A DNA stretch of 64,000 bases from Ashinkailepas kermadecensis (lineage: Eukaryota > Arthropoda > Thecostraca > Neolepadidae), in the NCBI GenBank assembly GCA_034440615.1, contig JAOTOM010004280.1, positions 62,001 through 126,000 on the forward strand, read 5' to 3'. Of the stretch, positions 51,401 through 59,251 are shown piece by piece. A program made the translations under genes and the position numbers. The stretch's first letter is position 1. Each line of letters opens with the position of its first letter. The notes below the pieces were generated by a model. That model saw only the letters and a list, made by a program, of their open reading frames with translations. It was not told the origin of the DNA and searched no databases.

Positions 51401-52142
51401 ACTGCACCGGCACCCACCAAGGCACGCTGGTCGGCGCCACCGACTCGGACGGTAGCGGCGCCGGGTCGGCCGCCTTCCGCTTGGCGTACTCCATGGTCCA
51501 GGCGCCGGCGCGGTCCTGCTTGGTGAGGTCGCGGCGGGTGCGGCGACGCAGCGGCGGCCTCACCACCGGCCGGCCGAACAGCCGCTGGCGCAGTGAGTGG
51601 AACACGCCCAGCGGCTGTTGTCGCCGCAGCGGCTGGCCGTGCGGAATGGGCCGTGGCGGCGGCGGCCGCCGCGCCCGCGGAGGCGGCCGCCGGGGCGGCG
51701 GCCCACGCGGTGGTGGTCGGCGTGGCGGAGGCGGCCGACGCCGAGCGGGGGGCCGCCGTGCCGGTACTGGCGGCGGCCGTGCCGGTACTGGCGGCGGCCG
51801 TGCCGGCACTGGCGGCGGCCGTGCCGGTACTGGCGGCGGCCGTGCCGGCACTGGCGGCGGCCGTGCCCGAAATCGGTACGGCGAGCCGTCCTCTTGGATC
51901 TGCTGCAAGAACGGTGCGTTGATGTCCCGCACGCTGACGGTGACGGGCGCGCCGCCCGGCCGGCCGGCGGCTCTCACCGGCGCGCCGACCGCCGACTGGT
52001 GCACCACGGACGGCGCCGACTGCAGGTCCTCCAGCTGGAAGACGTCGCGTCGTCGGCTCAGGTCGGGCGCCTGCACCTGGTGTATCACGGACGAGCCCAA
52101 GTCGGCGCCGACTGTCGACACCAGCGTCAGGACGGCCAGCAC
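45474..52142 (-). CDS. Large exon of a secreted, intrinsically disordered repeat-rich protein
   Basis: 2,222 codons are open to TAG at 45474-45476. The first codon is GTG, preceded by CAG; an in-frame TGA lies at 52149-52151, so the start codon must be in an upstream exon joined at the AG acceptor (52143-52144). Residues 1-13 (VLAVLTLVSTVGA) look like the end of a signal peptide. Residues about 92-168 are a Pro/Arg tract with five RPPPVPA heptads. Near residues 1304-1357 are four 13-residue repeats around AEPTRAAAVSAVS. Near 1731-1797 are repeats like SEPGVSGLDL. Near 1831-1891 are four 15-residue repeats EPVTVSVSQPDQVPP. The C-terminus carries CLDGKC and ends in EPGRQVRLQN. There are no catalytic, transmembrane or globular domains that I recognise, and Cys is very scarce. 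It could be a cuticle, matrix or adhesive protein, but this is inference from composition. Continuous openness across non-repetitive sequence argues for a real gene. Confidence 0.82.
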   Translation of the reverse strand: MLAVLTLVSTVGADLGSSVIHQVQAPDLSRRRDVFQLEDLQSAPSVVHQSAVGAPVRAAGRPGGAPVTVSVRDINAPFLQQIQEDGSPYRFRARPPPVPARPPPVPARPPPVPARPPPVPARPPPVPARRPPARRRPPPPRRPPPRGPPPRRPPPRARRPPPPRPIPHGQPLRRQQPLGVFHSLRQRLFGRPVVRPPLRRRTRRDLTKQDRAGAWTMEYAKRKAADPAPLPSESVAPTSVPWWVPVQSHMSGDPSPVSVRVTEVLARDDTVPIEVGEGDEVIIVRVPERQLEGWLRGQQRLPNGGERLVTTPARRSRASSPAETDARPWWARLPLLRNLVYRSSVDSEQGPPGDNMIRRTSVVTEERHDPVPDWSDLRPVTAPLLPDPYVSLDSDGKPFYRRPELAAQAVFEAIPDVQKPVLNPTDDLVVPDDLLSPFRGGYGFNQRRPNFQYSNKVPFLPTPYYPTGHIQSRERQRLYPTEITDHSPLTGAAPIARELPQLQTEPQRQQHRVGAEEVATADEVPPAPPAGEISILDTGEHFAIISGDIRQFVDFDGDQSPTTDGVGGRADDQAAEEAAVQSKSLASLLRDVQSAGGGGASLRRRQRAASAVWRRRRVRPRQPMRPQPQWRRQDAAPPIRFAAPRRVAAGLASRGQPGLQPLWEGRRRVIGRDRQPGEVVQVPVRTPQLIQQPALYPTNNRPPQRAVFKQTNVRPVDQPEFVQAPFEPSTSTIFNQPNVAQFTFAKTASVLPAFSPGTIPHSTDVRSESHKLSVEGSRPEQSSIETPLHRPTSATRPEPGQRVPSSAALSGWPLEFGFQPVTRRPVSGVAGRGGSPRPGPAADRPRTQTDLAVAVDRVSAVTVPGARRTTVQLAAPPTTVVTTVLTSSRAASALTPQPHSPIHSIRLLSSRPAAAPAPSGPRRRLVVLPSPPLVFSQAPVVSSIHPPIEGQPPIDTAAKGPVVPSEPAHTPAVDREVTPQPVDGTERPVDESQRPQIGSWASAALAGLSAVLGVSQPRVEAITAPGSQPVVRVPPIGQTSAEAAAAAFSTKPARSRTWPRGDATQVAGSVNSVNAESGATAAPQQRVEPDIVIKVKRYRKRLRPTTASTTLPRKKETLLSPSARLNSKRRRTHILVKTRGTPAPALTQIPAGRPTEQRERQRKRRPSSAVVVEPTSKTSGGPTRAEAELTVLLPRRRQPAGGASYGSRVRPVARLRSPDTGFRAGPASDSPEPATTESSGTVVTDPARTSAATRRPARPEVSETSEAGRSDDAIAGQTDDAAVPVSEYPLPRTAPSPTAEHVRGSAGPTRAAAVSAVSAEPTRAAAVSAVSAEPTRAAAVSAVSAEPTRAAVVSAVSAVSPSRQPQSAGGQRGSARARPAPPLLRRRRPQPRLPRPTQHVDTENTAEHVTEDAHTQLQRYLSKYAEKYGLGLIKTPPPTERRPADRAVSAAPAAPVTGLRWAHLAGRGRTTPPADDPYTTADQHDFGGDGDERVSLGSQFSYRIELPPSRREPPALGGVRRPQTSKLAQLLNTSVRRKPTTKKPEIPWPAGYSAFPVSETTPRPIGRWSGRRQQEQRTTSPPAAAWTSAWSRYADEFTTTGTPPTTARPAVRSRPRFIPPINRTRNRARPPAFLQTRRHLPAAKLGHVKERPFANTVPATTPPSAELALRAPVGDSVQVLRPPSPNVPDIAARAAQSVHVGRRPDGEKGQNQGRTQVTGETEQRTSELGPQDANLSEPGRSVPAGSDLGHSEPGVSGLELSEPGVSGLDLSEPDGSGIELSELGVSDLDLSEPVGESSLFSLVYTKERPHQPPPQSGIFHRLNQFLAAHGQALPEPVTVSVSQPDQVPPEPVTVSVSQPDQVPPEPVTVSVSQPDQVSPEPVTLSVSQPDQVPSGPDHSHEPATITGAGGTSDTFTQSSPARTTPHVSVPGAVASDSEVSDGAVIVQAVAAGGPGSWVPSVKAVSVASVTPAAPFHSDTVLVYPQSQPLSLSGDLALHGDLNLSNDLTLSDDLMSSDYDLAVPNNDLQDEVVYFGGGKPAPPSQAEASTQQDNPAIEGWNGLRQHQQLRWLPQAAVTVPRQQRDNNGGRLYPTDDLPHLIEDRPYLSDSPATQTEDPVLRPADAPDYRQLTPENSVAEPTEAAGAAEEAAEPTVAVLEYDPYGVFWASPTGATNAEQAESQRLVSEFAADPAQQPHQRTVNMCLDGKCMLIYEPGRQVRLQN

Positions 52143-52170
52143 CTGTCGTCAGACGTCGGCCGTCAGACAC
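52143..52170 (-). promoter_or_regulatory. Probable 3' splice acceptor of the large exon
   Basis: On the minus strand the sequence reads ...CTGACGACAG then GTGCTGGCC. The AG lies immediately before the hydrophobic signal-peptide codons, and the in-frame TGA just upstream excludes continuation of the exon. The polypyrimidine tract is poor, and the putative intron end already lies in the 81-bp minisatellite. The upstream exon with the ATG was not identified. Confidence 0.55.
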
Positions 52171-53300
52171 CGACCACCAGACACGGCTAACCAGTGATCA
52201 CCAGACAATGGTCACCACTGATCATCGCGTCAGACATCGGCCGTCACACACCGACCACCAGACACGGCTAACCTCTGATCACCAGACACTGGTCACCACT
52301 GATCATCGCGTCAGACATCGGTCGTCAGACACCGACCACCAGACACGGCTAACCTCTGATCACCCAGACAATGGTCACCACTGATCATCGCGTCAGACAT
52401 CGGCCGTACAACCGACCACCGCACGGCTAACCAGTGATCACCCGATACTGGTCACCACTGATCATCGCGTCAGACATCGGCCGTCAGACACCGACCACCA
52501 GACACGGCTAACCAGTGATCACCAGACAATGGTCACCACTGATCATCGCGTCAGACATCGGCCGTCAGACACCGACCACCAGACACGGCTAACCTCTGAT
52601 CACCCCAGACAATGGTCACCACTGATCATCACGTCAGACATCGGCCGTCAGACACCGACCACCAGACACGGCTAACCAGTGATCATCCGACACTGGTCAC
52701 CACTGATCATCACGTCAGACATCGGCCGTCAGACACCGACCACCAGACACGGCTAACCTCTGATCACCCCAGACAATGGTCACCACTGATCATCGCGTCA
52801 GACATCGGCCGTCACACACCGACCACCAGACACGGCTAACCAGTCATCACCAGACAATGGTCACCACTGATCATCACGTCAGACATCGGCCGTCAGACAC
52901 CGACCACCAGACACGGCTAACCAGTGATCACCAGACAATGGTCACCACTGATCATCACGTCAGACATCGGCCGTCAGACACCGACCACCAGACACGGCTA
53001 ACCAGTGATCATCCGACACTGGTCACCACTGATCATCACGTCAGACATCGGTCGTCAGACACCGACCACCAGACACGGCTAACCTCTGATCATCTGATAC
53101 TGGTCACCACTGATCATCACGTCAGACATCGGCCGTCAGACACCGACCACCAGACACGGCTAACCTCTGATCACCCCAGACAATGGTCACCACTGATCAT
53201 CACGTCAGACATCGGCCGTCAGACACCGACCACCAGACACGGCTAACCAGTGATCACCCGACACTGGTCACCACTGATCATGACGTCAGACACCCCAGGC
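52146..53300 (+). repeat. 81-bp minisatellite, about 14 units
   Basis: The unit begins GTCACCACTGATCATCGCGT, continues CAGACATCGGCCGTCAGACA, then CCGACCACCAGACACGGCTA, and ends ACCAGTGATCACCAGACAAT G. Variants: CATCACGT or CATCGCGT, CCAGTGATC or CCTCTGATC, and GACAATGG or GACACTGG. On the minus strand it occupies the start of the intron upstream of the 2,222-codon exon. Decayed TGATCA-rich copies continue to about 53720. Confidence 0.97.
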
Positions 53301-53975
53301 AATGGTCACCACTGAGCCTCAGGCACTAGTCGCCTCTGACACTAGACACGGATCATCATTGGCAACCAGCCATTGATCAGCCATGACCACTATTGATCAA
53401 CAGATATTGATCACCATTTACCACCAACCACTGATCATCAGCCACCGTTCACCAGTCATCAGTCACCGGCCACTGATCGCACACATCATTAGATACTGAT
53501 CACAAGTATCCCTAGGTACTGATCATTAGATAATTGTCATGGGACACCGACGATTATCCGATATTTATTGTCTGATGTTAATAATGATCTCAATTACCTG
53601 ACAATTATCGTCTATTCATCGCCAGGTATTGCTCATCAGACAATCAGCTATGGTTCACCAGGTAATTATCAATTATTCTCAGGCACAGATTATTACCCAT
53701 CAATCATCAGACCATATCCAGTCCAATGCAAAATACTGCTCCAATACGTAGGAGCTCAAGTCTGAGTCAGCTTAGTCACATTATTCTACTCGGTGCCGAG
53801 TTTAAATACATAGGTCAATGGATTTACCAGGTGTAGCAATTCCTGTGACGTCATTACCAGTGTGTTCCAGACAGAGGAGTTTCTCGGATTCCAAAAAGAA
53901 TAGTCAGGGCCCGTAAAATAGATGGGGATGTTCGGCACATGGTCCTGTGGACGGACAAACCCGGAATACACGCAT

Positions 53976-53976
<1 letters not shown>

Positions 53977-54062
<86 letters not shown>

Positions 54063-54088
54063 CACACACATACGCACACACACACAAC
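53977..54088 (+). repeat. (CA)n microsatellite
   Basis: An uninterrupted CA run from 53977 to about 54060, then CA interspersed with TG and TACG to 54088. His/Thr and Cys/Val frames across it are artefacts. Confidence 0.97.
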
Positions 54089-54149
54089 ATACATCATACA
54101 TGGGCACATACACATACAATCAAACATTGCCAATGGGTGTGAAGTAGTA

Positions 54150-56400
54150 TGATTAAGCAGAGCCAAGATTACCGGACTTGTCGCATGTCGCGACACAAGT
54201 CGCATCGCACACCATGTCGCAATATCAATGCACTGCCATTGCGCTATAGTGCACTATCGATCCACACTTCCAACTCATACGCATCCGATATTTGATCGAC
54301 CACTGCAAATTTAGATCGACCATTGCCCATCGACTATCCAAGTTTAGAGCTTTCGCAACTATTTTATGTCATTTGCAACTTCGACCGCCCAAAACGAAGC
54401 CACGTCGCATTATGTCGCCGAAAAATAACGCCCTTGGTCATTCATTGTCAAGGATGTGAGTATACGCATGTGCACTCAAGTTTACTGTCCTCGGCCACTG
54501 GTTGGACCAGACTGGCCTTTTTTTGCCGAGCCAATCAGGCGGCTTTAATGTGTGTCTTGGGCGCTTTTGGGTGACAATGTCGCGTGTTTTGACGCATAAT
54601 AGATTTCGTTAAGCCCAGGCTAAACGCTTGGAGATTGAGGGCTGACATTTTACTGTGACGAAGACAACTATTCAATAATATCTAGTGTAGCGTCGGCTGT
54701 CGCATGCGATGGACAATAAACTCCTGGCACGTACCGGAAAACAGGGAAAGAACGAGCTTTCGGCTGATGGGATTAGCATAAGAACGCCAAAAACATTAAA
54801 ACGTAAAATCCCTGGAAACTACACCCACTTTAACGTGGATAACTCGGGAAACCCAGGTTCCATTTATTGAAAAATGCACGCATTTTTGTGACGAAATTAT
54901 AACCCAATCGTTTAGGCTCCAACATTTTCTCCGACGCGTTCCACGTTCCACGTGCACAGAGGGAAAATCTGAAATTGGTAGCTTCAGCCCATTTTTAACG
55001 TTTTCTATCACAGTTCACGAACAACGTACAGTAATGACGCGCAATGAACTAATCGACGTGGGTAAATATACCAGCTACACTTTATTTGGAGCGCAAAGCT
55101 GTCCCTCCCATAGCTTCAATGCTGATATTAATAAATTCACCACGTGACGTTTTGTTTTCACATCATTCGGTTTACACAGCGATGGCGGGCAAATCTACGG
55201 CAAGATACGCATTGAAACTTACACGTACGTGAAGCCCAGTGCATTGTTACTCTGAAAGTAATTTTAGATTTGCATTGACGACTGCATACTTCCGCTGCCA
55301 TCACGTTTGCATAAACCTTCCCGTCACTCGCCGCCGCATCGCCACGAGCGACGTTAAGCCTCCGCTCAATTTATCCAGCCAGAATCTAGCAATTTAACCA
55401 GGCAGCGACCGGGCCCTGTCGTCACCAGATTCCCCGAAGGATAATGATCACTTAAAACAAGCAGTGCCGGCGATAGTTTGTGGCTATGAATCAACCATCA
55501 AACATCGCATCGAAACGACCACTGTATGGAACACATTCAGCGAGCAAGACTAAGAAAATCACAACTGGGCGTTCAAAGGCTCCGACACGTATGTAGCGTG
55601 GTGTTGGATTACAACAAGACCACACCATTGCGCAACAAACTCGCAATGCGTATCCAGCGATATATACCATGTGCACTGCTAATATTCTGACACCTTCAGG
55701 TATGGTCACAAAAATTGCGAAGAGTTGCGAAAAGATGGTTTCAAAAACAGCTGAATTTGCATTGCACTAGCCGTTGAAGAAATGTTGAGGAATGCACAGG
55801 TTAGACGGATGCGAAGGCGATCCAAGGGGCAGTGAAGAAGAATGCGATCATGGGTGTCATATTGTATTCATTTGAAGGACCTTGGGCCACTCAATGCCGG
55901 CTGAGGCCAACCAATTATTCCTGTATTGAACTCAACCTGTGCACCTCATAGTGGGTCCCACACTATGAGGTGGGACCACCGAATATATTTGGGTCAGGCA
56001 ATAAATAGCATGTATATATTGGGCACACCCAATGCTTTTATTATTATTATAAATAACACCTTTATCAAGACAGGCTGCAAAACGAGAACCTTCCTGATTT
56101 CCAATGCCGTTTTCCCATTCGATTACAGCCTGACATGGATCTGCAACTCTGGTTTCCAGTTCCAACACAAACCACTTTCACGTATAGGTCTGGCATGAGT
56201 GCTTGATGCAGCGGACTGTCTTGGAAATTGGTCACGCCGCTGATCTTTCGAATAATGTGCATTTCACATTTCACTATGAAGGCCTCGCCGGTCGGAATTG
56301 CTACCTCATTGTGTGTATGTTGGTGTTTGTTGATGAACACCTCACAGTCTTGTGAGAGAGTACGAGAGATGAACACCTCACAGTTACAGTACGTTTTCCG
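54150..56400. other. No gene recognised (2.25 kb)
   Basis: Short frames only. The missing first exon of the minus-strand secreted protein could lie here or further right, but no ATG plus hydrophobic codons plus GT donor could be singled out by eye. Confidence 0.5.
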
Positions 56401-56412
56401 AAGTTGCGCAGC

Positions 56413-56614
56413 GGTCCAGGGCTATGACGCTTGCCCATCGACCGCAAGGTTGTGTGTTCGACCACCACCTGTCGCTGACCGCTGCCCGCGACTGGAGGCG
56501 TGACATCGGCGACGGTCCAGGGCTATGACGCCTGCCCATCGACCACAAGGTTGTGTGTTCGACCACCACCTGTCGCTGACCGCTGCCCGCGACTGGAGGC
56601 GTGACAGCGGCGAC
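56413..56614 (+). mobile_element. Head-to-tail dimer of SINE 5' regions (period 101 bp)
   Basis: Two copies start GGTCCAGGGCTATGACGC (56413 and 56514). Each has a B-box-like GTGTGTTCGACCAC and then CACCTGTCGCTGACC...CCCGCGACTGG...GGCGTGACA, which aligns with the Val-headed SINE at 1701 (CACCTGTCGCTAC...CCCGCGACCAATCGGCGTGAGAG). Both copies lack the 3' half and tail. A short GC-rich repeat follows (ACGACCTTCGCCG, 56621-56715). No target duplication was identified. Confidence 0.75.
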
Positions 56615-56959
56615 GCCGAAACGACCTTCGCCGTCGCAGGTCGGTTCGCCGCCGCAGGTCAGACCTTCGCCGAAACGACCTTCGCCGACCCAAACGACCT
56701 TCGCCGCCGCAAGCGTCGTAAAACCCGTACTCACTCCACCCGCGCCTTTTGCAAAGAAGTGTACCAGGTGGCACAGCCATAAAATGCGGAACTATGAAAT
56801 GCATATCCGCTCGTATGAATTACACCACACGAAAATGGCAATGGAAATCCCACGCTGCGTGACCGATTGCGTGTTGATGCCTCACGAGACAGATCATCCG
56901 TGAGCAGATGTCCCTCGTCTAACCATCGTTTATCGTATTTCTCAACATCAAATTATTCT

Positions 56960-58320
56960 AAAGGGTGGCAGTTCACAAGGGCGCGAGTGATGTCCTCCAT
57001 GTGTTTGACGGTCGAGCGGCTGCGTCCGTCATTCTCATCATGGATTAAGATTGAAAAGCTACGTTCGACATCAGCAGAACCTAGTGGGATGAAAATCACA
57101 GTGAGCATAAGCTGTTTCAGCTCTGGTGGCCACTGCAGGCCTTACACTGAGAGGAAATGGTCCCCAAATGCGACAGGATCATGTTGTTCCTCACGTTTAA
57201 TGAAATCGTCGGAAAATTCGTGGCCAATATTATGAAAAATTGCGGCAAGCTGCTCGCCCACGATTATTGGACTTAATTAAATCATACTGCTAGCAGGTTG
57301 ATTTTTAACGTGTTTTTATGCAAACTTCGAAAATTGACCGGAATTAACTTAGGATTTAAAGTACTAAATATTTATAGCCCGCCCTCCGAAAAGTAACGTC
57401 CAAGTTGTTTTGCTGATGAACCTATACAGTGTACGCGCAATTCACTAAGCAGTGCCCTGAGTGTGGTAATCAGTTCCATAATATTTTGAATTTGAAGTTT
57501 GAATTATGGAATTTTTTTATTTCATAATTCTTACTTCGCTATTGCTAAAATCTTCACTGTCACATTTTCTCCATGGTCCAGCCTCTGCCATACATGTTGT
57601 TCTGGTGTCTGCTAAAAATCCATCTAAAATCGGGTCATTTTCTGTTTGAAGATTTTTCAATGAGCCTACTAAGTATTTCTTGAAGCCATGGTTACCAGGA
57701 AGATTGCCCATGTTTTTTTCGGTATTTTCTGGACATAAATTTCCTTAATATAAGTGCTTCCATCACGAACAAAAACGTTTTACGAAATCGAACAGCCTTC
57801 AATGTTTTGAGATATTCTCTGACTTCTGATCGTATTATATCATCAAATGCTGGGTAGATACTGCAATGGGTAGATGCTCAAATGCTGCAAATTAGAAATA
57901 TCTTCCATATACTTGACAAGGGTATGGTAATTATCAGCGATTTTTTTTTCACGCACTTAGCGCTGAAGGAACCCACCGAATAGTGGAAATGTTGCTCAAT
58001 GCATAAAGATCTTTTTCCAACTGTTCAGCAGTTTTCACAAGACATTTGTGTTCGAACGATTCGGTGCTATAAAGCTGCAAAGACCATTAACGAAATCATG
58101 AAGGTGGCTTTTAAGCACAGGTTCTATTTTGAAAGCATGTCTGATAGCCAGCTATGGATGTCACCACTGCAGTGCATTTGGTATACATTAATATTCACTG
58201 TAGCGTTTAGACGTGTCCCTAATCCACTAATGTTTCCACACATGACTTTTGCGCCATCTAGAGCAAAAACACACAATTTTGCTTACTCACTGCGCCAGTC
58301 TGCCTTCTTGAAAAGCCAAA
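56960..58320 (-). pseudogene. Decayed hAT-superfamily transposase (ZNF862/C17orf113-like)
   Basis: Read on the minus strand with several frame changes and stops. Positions about 58264-58136 give DGAKVMCGNISGLGTRLNAT, then a ...VYQMHCSGD... segment. This resembles the DGAxxMxGxxxGLxxxL block followed by the HC(I/C)CHRL block of this hAT group, with the usual HRL residues lost. Around 57960-57860 is ...TIRWVPSALS... then KIADNYHTLVKYMEDISN. The C-terminal part at about 57235-56963 includes FIPLGSADVERSFSILIHDE and then NDGRSRSTVKHMEDITRAL, the dimerisation (hATC) domain with its S-x-x-VER-FS signature. The N-terminal zinc finger is not recognised. Stops and shifts show it is inactive. Family placement is from motif memory. 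Confidence 0.75.
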
Positions 58321-59038
58321 ACAAGCAGTTCGAATAAGTGCTGTTTTTCTGATTTTACGTGTAAACAGCGATTAAAATACGATTGCGGCCAATTTGCTTC
58401 AACTATTCGAAAGTAAACAAACACATACTTCGTATTTGCTTACTTTCGTTTCCCTCAGTCGTGTTCGTGCTTGCCTGAATCGGTTGATCAGGCTATAATG
58501 TCGATTATAACAGAAAGAAAACGTTCACTTGTCATAATAAACTTCACAGCGGACTGATGCACAAAGCCAGAGATTGACTCATCATTTTCCTGCACACCTC
58601 CGCTCACGATGGTGATCAAGATCAAGACCACTTAGCTTTTGCAGTTCTACGACCTCGTGGTGACCGCTTAAGGGCACGCTAATTTTTACTTCCAAATAGA
58701 TATATCAGATTATTCGAACGTTTACCACATTCCTCTCGTTAATGCGGTTCTCTGTTCACTCATTTGAGCTGTTATGTAGTGCTCTAGAATTCCCACATAT
58801 CTCTCTTGCATCCTTGCACTCTTCGCTGGTGAATTTGTATGCTTGTATGGCTGCAGTGAACCCTAATCTTTCCAGCCTTCATGCATAGACATACGACCTC
58901 AGAGTTCTGTCAATTTTAGGCTTTAACGTTTTCGCCCTTAAGGAATACAATTTCTACCTTACCCAAACGATAGATGTTTTGTTTTCTGGATCTTTCCTTT
59001 CCTAGCGTTTGTGGGAGCTGAGAATATTGAGGTGTATC
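58321..59038. other. No gene recognised
   Basis: AT-rich sequence that may include the eroded 5' part of the hAT pseudogene. No terminal inverted repeats were identified for that element. Confidence 0.45.
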
Positions 59039-59251
59039 CAGTAACTGGATAAGAAGAAGAAGAAGAAGAACCTTGGGTTCTTTTACGACGCATTCAACCG
59101 CTAGGTCACATAGCGTCGCCAACCTCTCACGCCGATTGGTCGCGGGTGGACTTGGTAATACTGTCGGTTGTGAGATTCGAACCCACAATCTTGCGATCAA
59201 GAGTCCGACGCTCTGCCAACTGAGCTGCCGCGGCCCCCTCAGTAGCTGGAT
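59039..59251 (-). mobile_element. tRNA(Lys)-headed SINE with 13-bp target-site duplication
   Basis: The element proper is 59052-59238 on the minus strand. The head reads GCGGCAGCTCAGTTGGCAGA (D arm, A box), then GACTCTTGATC (Lys CTT-like anticodon loop), then GTGGGTTCGAATCTCAC (B box). The body CCGCGACCAATCGGCGTGAG, then GGTTGGCGACGCTATGTGAC, is nearly identical to the Val-headed copy at 1701. The tail is (TTC)n rather than (AACC)n. Flanking repeats CAGTAACTGGATA (59039-59051) and CAGTAGCTGGATA (59239-59251) match at 12 of 13 bases. Confidence 0.93.

Noticed and set aside
51211..52197. 328-codon plus-strand frame antisense to the large exon
   Set aside because: A shadow of the GC-rich minus-strand coding sequence. 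It begins inside the exon and runs into the 81-bp satellite.
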